In this document: positions 15,086 through 21,050 of the stretch, one piece after another
Layout: each line of letters begins with the position of its first letter
Numbering within the stretch: position 1 is the stretch's first letter
DNA from: Kordia sp045105435
GTDB taxonomy: Bacteria; Bacteroidota; Bacteroidia; Flavobacteriales; Flavobacteriaceae
DNA length: 21,050 nt
Reading direction: 5' to 3'
Assembly (NCBI RefSeq): GCF_045105435.1
Contig: NZ_JBGCDL010000346.1
Coordinates: 1-21,050, forward strand
Position numbers and translations under genes: made by a program
Notes under the pieces: model-generated
The model's database searches: none
What the model was told of the DNA's origin: nothing
Seen by the model: only the letters and a program-made list of their open reading frames with translations

Positions 15086-15125
15086 ACTTCGAGTGCAAAA
15101 TCCTCGATTTTGTATATCTAGAAGT
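15086..15125. repeat. Nested-hairpin intergenic repeat (GTCACTTCGAGTG type)
   Basis: An outer stem ACTTCGAG (15086-15093) pairs with CTAGAAGT (15118-15125) with one mismatch. Nested in it is CAAAATC-CTC-GATTTTG (15096-15112), a perfect 7-bp hairpin. The pattern GTCACTTCGAGTG ... AGAAGT resembles a repeat class common between flavobacterial genes. The rest of the gap, 15126-15294, is AT-rich and shows nothing else I can support. Confidence 0.6.
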
Positions 15126-15294
15126 ACTCAGAAACCAACCTCTTATAAATACTTGTTTCATTAACTATTATTGCCAATCGGTAAATAAACACAAAACTTC
15201 AAAAAATATATAAAATATAGCTATAACTAGTTATTTGAATATTAGTCATTTATCAACACTGTATTTCAAATGTCAACTTAATTTCAAGCAATTG

Positions 15295-15325
15295 TTGGGT
15301 TTTTAAATCTGTTAGTTTAAATTTA
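15295..15325 (+). promoter_or_regulatory. Probable aroC promoter
   Basis: TTG at 15295-15297, a 20-base spacer and TAAATTTA at 15318-15325 (7 of 8 to TAnnTTTG). Transcription would start near 15332, about 13 bases before the ATG at 15345. Confidence 0.45.
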
Positions 15326-15344
15326 CAATTGTTAAAATAATACA

Positions 15345-16409
15345 ATGGCAGGAAATACTTTTGGATCACTTTTTAAATTGACCACTTTTGGAGAATCGCA
15401 TGGAGCAGCAATTGGCGGAATTATTGACGGTTGTCCAGCTGGTTTAGCATTGGATTTAGAGATGATTCAACAAGAGATGAATCGCAGAAAGCCTGGGCAG
15501 TCCGCCATTGTTACACAACGAAAAGAACCCGATACAGTTGTTTTTTATTCAGGAATTTTTGAAGGAAAAACGACAGGAGTTCCCATCGGATTTGCAATTC
15601 ATAATACCAATCAGAAATCACACGATTATTCACACATAAAAGATTCGTATCGTCCATCACATGCCGATTACGTGTACGATCAAAAGTACGGACATCGCGA
15701 TTATAGAGGCGGCGGAAGAAGTTCTGCGCGTGAAACCGCTTGTAGAGTTGTTGCAGGCGCCATTGCCAAACAACTACTTTCAGATGTTAAAATAAATGCT
15801 TTTGTGTCTTCTGTGGGAGAAATTACATTGGATAAAAACTATCACGAATTAGATTTTTCGTTAACAGAAAGTAATCCTGTGCGTTGTCCAGATCCTGCGA
15901 AAGCAGCAGAAATGGAAGAACGAATTCGCCAAATCAGAAAAGAAGGCGACACTATTGGCGGAACCATCATGTGTGTTTTGCAAAATGTACCTCTTGGTTT
16001 GGGTGAACCTGTGTTTGATAAATTACACGCGGAATTAGGAAAAGCCATGTTGTCCATAAATGCCGTAAAAGGTTTTGAATATGGAAGCGGATTTGAAGGC
16101 GCAACCATGAAAGGAAGCGAGCACAATGATATTTTTAACGAAGATGGAACTACGAAAACCAATCTTTCAGGTGGAATTCAAGGTGGAATCAGCAACGGAA
16201 TGGATATTTACTTTAATGTAGCTTTTAAGCCTGTGGCAACGATTATGCAATCGCAAGATACGATCAATAAAGACGGTGACATTGTTGAAATGAAAGGAAA
16301 AGGACGTCACGATCCGTGTGTAGTGCCAAGAGCTGTGCCAATTGTAGAAGCAATGGCTGCTTTGGTATTAGCCGATTATTATTTAATCAACAAAACAATC
16401 AAAAAATAA
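15345..16409 (+). CDS. aroC: Chorismate synthase
   Basis: A 354-residue chorismate synthase, the last step of the shikimate pathway: 5-enolpyruvylshikimate-3-phosphate to chorismate with reduced FMN as cofactor, in the cytoplasm. All three family signatures are intact: GESHGAAIGG near the N-terminus (His19), GHRDYRGGGRSSARET around residue 120, and KGRHDPCVVPRAVPIVEAMAALVL near the C-terminus. Length is typical of the bacterial enzyme. The ATG at 15345 precedes the conserved NTFGSLFKLTTFGESHG directly. No other aro gene is adjacent. The next gene, an amino acid symporter, starts 28 bases downstream on the same strand and may be co-transcribed, although the functional link is weak. Confidence 0.97.
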   Translation: MAGNTFGSLFKLTTFGESHGAAIGGIIDGCPAGLALDLEMIQQEMNRRKPGQSAIVTQRKEPDTVVFYSGIFEGKTTGVPIGFAIHNTNQKSHDYSHIKDSYRPSHADYVYDQKYGHRDYRGGGRSSARETACRVVAGAIAKQLLSDVKINAFVSSVGEITLDKNYHELDFSLTESNPVRCPDPAKAAEMEERIRQIRKEGDTIGGTIMCVLQNVPLGLGEPVFDKLHAELGKAMLSINAVKGFEYGSGFEGATMKGSEHNDIFNEDGTTKTNLSGGIQGGISNGMDIYFNVAFKPVATIMQSQDTINKDGDIVEMKGKGRHDPCVVPRAVPIVEAMAALVLADYYLINKTIKK

Positions 16410-16436
16410 CAACTAACCATACATAAAAGGAACTGC

Positions 16437-17888
16437 ATGAAAAAAATGGCATTACATTGGAAAATTTTGATAGGAATGGTGTTGGGCGTATTGTTCGCTT
16501 TCATCTTACTATCAACTTCTTGGGGAAGTGGAAAAGTAGTTTTAAAGGAAATTCCCGCTTCGCAAGAAATTGTGCAACAAATTGTAAATGGTGAAGCTGT
16601 TACTTCTGTCAAAAATATTCCTGCAAAAGTAATTGAATCAACACGTGCCGAATATTTCATTAGTCGTTGGGTAAAACCTTTCGGAACCATATTTATCAAC
16701 TTATTAAAGTTAATTGCAGTTCCGTTAATTCTTGCTTCGTTGATAAAAGGAGTCTCTGATTTAAAGGATATTGCCAAAATTAAAAAGATGGGATTGCGTA
16801 CCATTGGAATTTATGTAGTTACCACCTTAGTTGCCATTATTATTGGGTTGGGAATTGTAAACACGGTAGAACCTGGCAAGGGAATGTCCAAAGAAACGAT
16901 TGAAAAAATTAAAGAAAAATATGCAGATTCTGATGGTGTCAAAGATAAAATGACCAAAGCCGCAGTACAAAAAGATGCAGGTCCATTACAAGCTTTAGTT
17001 GATATTTTTCCAAAAAACATCTTTAAATCGTTAGGAGAAGCAAAAATGCTTCAAATTATCTTTTTTGCATTATTCTTAGGAATCTGTCTATTACTAATTC
17101 CAGAAAACAAAGCCAAACCCATGATTGATATTTTCGATTCCTTGAATGAAATCGTCATGAAAATGGTCGATTTAATCATGCTGTTTGCACCGTACGCCGT
17201 TTTTGCTTTATTAGCAAATGTAATTGTCGCCTTTGATGATGCTGAAATATTGATAAAATTACTATCGTATGGATTGTGTGTTGTTGGCGGATTAATTTTA
17301 ATGATCGTTTTCTACTTAATAATCGTAAGTGTATACACGAAAAAATCGCCATTATGGTTCTTAAAACAAATAAGTCCTGCGCAATTACTAGCATTTTCTA
17401 CAAGTTCAAGTGCAGCAACTTTACCTGTTACAATGGAAAGAGTAGAAGAGCACTTAGGAGTTGACAAAGAAGTTTCAGGGTTTGTATTGCCAGTTGGAGC
17501 CACTGTAAATATGGATGGAACGAGTTTATACCAAGCCATTGCTGCGGTATTTATTATGCAAGTGCTTACGCCAGATGACATCAATTTTCAAGTGCAATTA
17601 ATTATTGTATTTACCGCATTATTGGCTTCTATCGGAAGTGCTGCCGTACCAAGTGCAGGAATGGTAATGTTAGTAATTGTATTAGAATCTGTAGGATTTG
17701 ATCCGACATTATTACCCGTAGGATTGGCATTAATCTTTGCAATTGACAGACCTTTAGATATGTGCAGAACGGTTATTAATGTAACTGGTGATGCTACTGT
17801 TTCTATGGTTGTGGCCAAATCATTGGGCAAACTAAACGATCCAACACCTAAAAATTGGGATGATAATTATCCTCCTAAAGAATCATAG
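16437..17888 (+). CDS. Dicarboxylate/amino acid:cation symporter (DAACS, glutamate/aspartate type)
   Basis: A 483-residue secondary transporter of the GltP/GltPh family, importing an acidic amino acid or dicarboxylate with Na+ or H+. The HP1 serine-rich motif STSSSAATLP is at 321-330, the TM7 NMDGTS motif at 358-363, and the HP2 segment GSAAVPSAGMVML follows. The TM8 motif DMCRTVINVTGD aligns with GltPh DMGRTMVNVTGD. This gives D441, R444, T445 and N448 at the positions that bind the amino group and side-chain carboxylate of aspartate in GltPh, so acidic amino acids are a better guess than C4-dicarboxylates alone. The protein is longer than GltP, with charged insertions at about residues 33-72 and 145-185. 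AAAAGG lies 8 bases before the ATG, one of the few Shine-Dalgarno-like sites in the window. Confidence 0.92.
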   Translation: MKKMALHWKILIGMVLGVLFAFILLSTSWGSGKVVLKEIPASQEIVQQIVNGEAVTSVKNIPAKVIESTRAEYFISRWVKPFGTIFINLLKLIAVPLILASLIKGVSDLKDIAKIKKMGLRTIGIYVVTTLVAIIIGLGIVNTVEPGKGMSKETIEKIKEKYADSDGVKDKMTKAAVQKDAGPLQALVDIFPKNIFKSLGEAKMLQIIFFALFLGICLLLIPENKAKPMIDIFDSLNEIVMKMVDLIMLFAPYAVFALLANVIVAFDDAEILIKLLSYGLCVVGGLILMIVFYLIIVSVYTKKSPLWFLKQISPAQLLAFSTSSSAATLPVTMERVEEHLGVDKEVSGFVLPVGATVNMDGTSLYQAIAAVFIMQVLTPDDINFQVQLIIVFTALLASIGSAAVPSAGMVMLVIVLESVGFDPTLLPVGLALIFAIDRPLDMCRTVINVTGDATVSMVVAKSLGKLNDPTPKNWDDNYPPKES

Positions 17889-17952
17889 TATAAAAATCAA
17901 CTATTTTATATATTTTTAGTAAAACCAAAAATTAACCAAAAAAAGTACCTCA

Positions 17953-18984
17953 ATGAATATCTGTTTTTTAATGTATCCTTGGGAAGATATTGATCCTGAA
18001 AATGATACAAGTTTAGCTTTAATTAAAGAATGCGTAAAACGCGGACATGGAGTTGCGATGTGTACACCTTCTAATTTGACGATTAGAGATAGTGTGACCA
18101 ATGCTTTTTGTACAATGATTACCCGAATGGAGAAGGTGCCTAGTACGCTAAAATCCTTTTATGGAAAAGCCGTTTTACGTGAAGAAATGTTACCGTTAGC
18201 TGGTTTTGACGTGATTTTTATGCGCGCAAATCCACCGTTAGATCCAATTATGTTAAACTTTTTAGATTCTGTGAAAGATGATGTTTTCATCGTAAATTCA
18301 CTTCAAGGAATGCGAGAAGCTAACAATAAGTTATATACTGCCGCTTTTGGTGATGCGCATAGTAACATTATTCCAAATACGCATGTATCTAAGAATAAAG
18401 ATTATTTGGTACAGCAAATTAAAGAATCGAAAGCAGATAAGATGATTCTGAAACCTTTAAATGGTTTTGGTGGTTCAGGTGTGATTCTGATTGAAAAATC
18501 AGCAATGAATAACATTAAATCATTGTTAGACTTTTACATCACAAGTGGTGATAGCGGATCAAACTATGTCATTTTACAAGATTATATAGAAGGAGCCGAT
18601 CAAGGTGATGTGCGTATCTTACTTTTAAATGGTGAGCCAATTGGCGCCATGAAACGTGTGCCTGGTTCAGACGATCACAGATCAAATGTAAGTGCCGGCG
18701 GAAGTGTTCAGAAACATTCGCTAACCAAAGAAGAAAAAGCTTTGTGTAAGCAAATTGGTCCAAAATTAGTTAATGACGGATTGTATTTTGTTGGAATTGA
18801 CGTTATTGGCGGAAAACTAGTAGAAGTCAATGTGATGTCGCCAGGTGGAATTACATACATAAACAAAGTATACAAAGTAAAATTACAAGAAAAAGTAATT
18901 GATTTCGTGGAAAGTAAAGTCACGGATAAATTACAAGCATTTGATAGACGCGTGCGACTGCGTAAAACAGTTGATGACGCCTAA
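17953..18984 (+). CDS. gshB: Glutathione synthetase homologue (ATP-grasp ligase)
   Basis: A 343-residue ATP-grasp protein resembling prokaryotic glutathione synthetase, which joins gamma-glutamylcysteine and glycine using ATP. Visible marks: an N-terminal Rossmann-like start (MNICFLMYPWEDIDPENDTS), the ATP-binding MILKPLNGFGGSGV (Lys167), and a GshB-like RILLLNGEPIGAMKRVPGSDDHRSN followed by SAGG. The metal-binding GIDVIGGKLVEVNVMSPGGI carries Asp283, Glu291 and Asn293. E. coli GshB is 316 residues; this one has about 25 extra C-terminal residues. The 64-base gap upstream has only a weak TATATTTT box. Its TAA overlaps the ATG of a sulfurtransferase gene (TAATG), implying translational coupling. 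No gamma-glutamylcysteine ligase gene is in the window, so a related peptide ligase is a possible alternative. Confidence 0.85.
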   Translation: MNICFLMYPWEDIDPENDTSLALIKECVKRGHGVAMCTPSNLTIRDSVTNAFCTMITRMEKVPSTLKSFYGKAVLREEMLPLAGFDVIFMRANPPLDPIMLNFLDSVKDDVFIVNSLQGMREANNKLYTAAFGDAHSNIIPNTHVSKNKDYLVQQIKESKADKMILKPLNGFGGSGVILIEKSAMNNIKSLLDFYITSGDSGSNYVILQDYIEGADQGDVRILLLNGEPIGAMKRVPGSDDHRSNVSAGGSVQKHSLTKEEKALCKQIGPKLVNDGLYFVGIDVIGGKLVEVNVMSPGGITYINKVYKVKLQEKVIDFVESKVTDKLQAFDRRVRLRKTVDDA

Positions 18985-19817
18985 TGCAAATACAAGAAAT
19001 AAAGTCAATAGTATCCGTAGATTGGTTGCAAGAATATCTTCATGCAACCAATCTTATAGTTTTAAACGGAACGATTCCGCGTGTTGTAGACGCGAATAAA
19101 CCAACGATTACATCGCAAATTCCGAATGCACGCTTTTTTGATATTAAAAAAGTATTTAGTGATATTGATGCACCATTTCCGAACACTATGATTTCGGTAG
19201 AAACGTTTACCAAAAAAGCACAGCAACTTGGCATAAATCAAGATAGTGTTATTGTTGTGTATGACGAATTGGGTATTTACGCTTCGCCAAGAGTTTGGTG
19301 CATGTTTAAAGCGATGGGTTTTAACAATATTGCAGTTTTAGATGGCGGATTTCCTGCGTGGGAAGCATCAAACGGTATAACAGAAGCAAAAACTACTTTT
19401 AGTGGAACTACTGGAAATTTTCAAGGAAAAGATCAGTTGCAACTGTTTAAAAATTATAACGACATGCTTCAAGAAGTAAAAAATGAAGCGAGTATTATTT
19501 TAGATGCGCGTTCGGAAGCGCGATTTACAGGAAAAGTCCCTGAACCGAGAAAAGGATTGCGGAGCGGACATATTCCGACGTCAAAAAATCTTCCATATAC
19601 TGAAGTTTTGCATCAAAATACGTTTAAATCAAAACAAGAACTTAAAGAAGTATTTTCATCCTATCAAATCGAAAAAAAACCATTTACATTTTCATGCGGA
19701 ACAGGAATTACGGCATGTATTTTAGCTTTAGCGGCTGAATTTGCTGGTTTTACAGAATTTACTGTATATGACGGATCGTGGACGGAATGGGGAAAATTAT
19801 ATCAAGAAATCAATTAA
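18984..19817 (+). CDS. sseA: Sulfurtransferase, 3-mercaptopyruvate type (two rhodanese domains)
   Basis: A 277-residue tandem rhodanese protein. The N-terminal domain (about 8-130; VVYDELGIYASPRVWCMFKAMG, LDGGFPAW) lacks a loop cysteine. The C-terminal domain (about 155-277) has the active Cys238 in the loop CGTGITAC. CG[ST]GVTA-like loops are typical of 3-mercaptopyruvate sulfurtransferases, while thiosulfate sulfurtransferases usually have CRKGVT. The expected reaction moves sulfur from 3-mercaptopyruvate to a thiol or cyanide, giving persulfide. Other marks are ILDARSEARFTGK and GLRSGHIPTSKNLPY. It starts on the last base of the gshB-like gene's stop (TAATG), so the two proteins are probably made together, linking low-molecular-weight thiols and sulfane sulfur. 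The RDD gene follows after 13 bases. Confidence 0.88.
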   Translation: MQIQEIKSIVSVDWLQEYLHATNLIVLNGTIPRVVDANKPTITSQIPNARFFDIKKVFSDIDAPFPNTMISVETFTKKAQQLGINQDSVIVVYDELGIYASPRVWCMFKAMGFNNIAVLDGGFPAWEASNGITEAKTTFSGTTGNFQGKDQLQLFKNYNDMLQEVKNEASIILDARSEARFTGKVPEPRKGLRSGHIPTSKNLPYTEVLHQNTFKSKQELKEVFSSYQIEKKPFTFSCGTGITACILALAAEFAGFTEFTVYDGSWTEWGKLYQEIN

Positions 19818-19830
19818 AAAGAAGCACACA

Positions 19831-20910
19831 ATGAATTTACAAAAGATAAAAGATTTTATTTATAAAAACATAGCGTATATAGCTTTGTACAATGTTGCTT
19901 TTGCATTCTTTTTTTATATAATACGATACAATGGTGTAAAATACGAAACATTAAGAACGATTAGTTATTTGCAATTTGACTTTTTAGATTTGTCGTATTT
20001 TAAAATACGATTATTCAAAGTAAGATATATGTTTGATTCTGGTTTCTTTTCCGGATTATCAGAAGTCTTTAATCCTGTTTTTTACACTATCATTTTAATT
20101 GGAGCCATTTTATATATTCGATCAAAAGGAGAAGAAAAACGATTGTTAGAATTTGGTATTGCAGTTACATTTATTGCGAATTTAATTGTGTTGTTAATCG
20201 CTTTATTTGGAACTATTTATATTCTTTACAGTTTAGGAGATATCAGTGCAAGAGTTAGTCTCTCAGAAATTGTTTTATTAGCACTATTTCAATTAGTAAA
20301 GGTATTCCTTTTAGTAGCAGTTTGTTATCTCTTTTTGAAAGAAAGTAGAAAACGTCGTGAATTTGAAATATTACCAGAAGGAACATTAGATGTCGTTTTT
20401 CTGCAAGATGGAAAACGTGAAATTGGACATAAAAGAACAAGCAAAGCTGCGCGATGTGCAAATTATGCCATTGATTCTGCATTAATTATATTGATATTTT
20501 CTCCTATACTAATGAACGGAATGTTCCGTTCTGTCAGTAGAAGCCTTGAAAGCACTTTTGGGGAAAATTTTGGTCTATATATAGTCTTTCTCTTTTTTGC
20601 TGTTTTATATTATATACTTTTTGAAGGATTATTTAGATCAACACCAGGTAAATACATAACTAGTAGTGCCGTTACAGGATTTGGAAAACTAAGAGTAACA
20701 GGCTTGCAAATTGTAGGACGTTCTTTTGGTAGAAAAATTCCGTTCAATCCATTTTCGTTTTTTGGAGAAATAGGTTGGCACGATTTGTTTTCAGAAACTA
20801 CGGTGTGTTCCTATAAGTCAGATGATAAATACAAAGGAACAGTTGCAGGTGTTATGGTAGCCGCAGCCGTATTAATTATAATTGTAATGCTAGGTAATTT
20901 AACGCGTTAA
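19831..20910 (+). CDS. RDD family membrane protein
   Basis: A 359-residue polytopic membrane protein read from ATG 19831. Earlier in-frame codons run into the sulfurtransferase gene and give a non-membrane leader, so they are rejected. The N-terminal half has four or so hydrophobic helices (for example YIALYNVAFAFFFYI, VFNPVFYTIILIGAILYI, VTFIANLIVLLIALFGTIYIL). After a soluble basic stretch, the C-terminal half is an RDD domain: RCANYAIDSALIILIF, YYILFEGLFRSTPGKYI, then the family-typical GRSFGRKIPFNPFSFFGEIGWHDLFSETTV, and a last helix. RDD proteins are mostly uncharacterised; some are linked to Na+/H+ antiport, which is not shown here. It lies 13 bases after the sulfurtransferase gene and is probably in the same transcript. 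Confidence 0.85.
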   Translation: MNLQKIKDFIYKNIAYIALYNVAFAFFFYIIRYNGVKYETLRTISYLQFDFLDLSYFKIRLFKVRYMFDSGFFSGLSEVFNPVFYTIILIGAILYIRSKGEEKRLLEFGIAVTFIANLIVLLIALFGTIYILYSLGDISARVSLSEIVLLALFQLVKVFLLVAVCYLFLKESRKRREFEILPEGTLDVVFLQDGKREIGHKRTSKAARCANYAIDSALIILIFSPILMNGMFRSVSRSLESTFGENFGLYIVFLFFAVLYYILFEGLFRSTPGKYITSSAVTGFGKLRVTGLQIVGRSFGRKIPFNPFSFFGEIGWHDLFSETTVCSYKSDDKYKGTVAGVMVAAAVLIIIVMLGNLTR

Positions 20911-20923
20911 AACGCAGATTTTG

Positions 20924-20931
20924 TATTTTTG
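20924..20931 (+). promoter_or_regulatory. -7 box TATTTTTG for the last gene
   Basis: TATTTTTG matches TAnnTTTG exactly, 15 bases before the ATG at 20946. No TTG is present at the -33 distance. The predicted leader is about 9 bases. Confidence 0.4.
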
Positions 20932-20945
20932 CCTTATAGAAAAGT

Positions 20946-21050
20946 ATGAAAAAAGAAGATCAAGAACGAATAAGTACAGAGTTACTCGATACATTGGTTG
21001 TATTAGAAAAGTTGAAGCTGAAACCGAAAAGCTTGTTCAAACAAGCTAGT
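20946..21050 (+). CDS. Hypothetical protein, N-terminal fragment (3' end outside window)
   Basis: An ATG at 20946 opens a frame that stays open to the end of the window, giving 35 residues (MKKEDQERISTELLDTLVV then LEKLKLKPKSLFKQAS). It is charged and helical with no signal peptide, and too short to assign. The start is supported by a -7 box 15 bases upstream. It could be any small cytoplasmic protein. Confidence 0.55.
   Translation, partial: MKKEDQERISTELLDTLVVLEKLKLKPKSLFKQAS

Noticed and set aside
15019..15213. A 64-codon plus-strand frame after the YdiJ-like gene
   Set aside because: Its first half is made of REP-like and nested-hairpin repeats and it resembles no protein.
19741..19830. 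Upstream start for the RDD protein inside the sulfurtransferase gene
   Set aside because: The added 30 residues are a shadow of the sulfurtransferase reading frame and are not membrane-like; ATG 19831 begins the first helix region.

Overview
The window looks like chromosomal DNA of a marine-type member of the Flavobacteriaceae (Bacteroidota). The base composition is AT-rich. There are almost no Shine-Dalgarno sites. The promoters that can be seen follow the Bacteroidota pattern TTG-N19-TAnnTTTG, and the proteins (DUF4369-TlpA lipoprotein, RDD protein, YdiJ-like FAD/Fe-S enzyme, AlkD) have a flavobacterial flavour. A genus such as Kordia is a guess from the style of the intergenic repeats, not something the sequence proves.

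Layout. 1-3197 is a leftward block: a partial AlkD-type DNA glycosylase gene, a repeat-filled gap (604-913), then overlapping acpH and ggt. 3255-5714 is a rightward pair, an acyltransferase-3 membrane protein and a GlmM-type phosphohexomutase, closed by a clear terminator. 5902-7782 holds a small glycine-rich membrane protein converging stop-to-stop with a leftward pair (lipid A-type acyltransferase plus a two-helix membrane protein). A perfect 18-bp palindrome made of two face-to-face -7 boxes separates this pair from a rightward rhomboid protease. An unrecognised secreted protein follows at 8595-9518. 9540-10049 is a compact RNA region: a tRNA-Tyr gene with a textbook promoter and terminator, followed by two units at ~167-bp spacing that repeat the tRNA 3' end and carry their own hairpins. 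10156-11855 holds a leftward TlpA-like thioredoxin lipoprotein and an outer-membrane barrel. 12050-14968 is a large FAD/Fe-S dehydrogenase, followed by a second repeat-filled gap. 15345-20910 is rightward: aroC, an acidic amino acid symporter, a glutathione synthetase homologue coupled to a 3-mercaptopyruvate-type sulfurtransferase, and an RDD membrane protein. A truncated gene closes the window.

How the genes fit together. Most are housekeeping. Envelope: GlmM-type mutase, acyltransferase 3, LpxL-like acyltransferase, OM barrel, GGT. Thiol and redox chemistry: TlpA-like protein, GshB-like ligase with MST, and GGT as a possible glutathione-degrading enzyme. Carbon and aromatic metabolism: YdiJ-like enzyme, AroC, symporter. 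No prophage, CRISPR array, transposase, defence island or biosynthetic cluster is visible.

The least explained material is intergenic. (1) A composite repeat has the same internal order at two distant loci, and in both it begins on the UAG stop codon of the preceding gene. (2) A tandem set of tRNA-tail-like, hairpin-bearing units lies downstream of tRNA-Tyr. These two are the best candidates for undescribed biology here.
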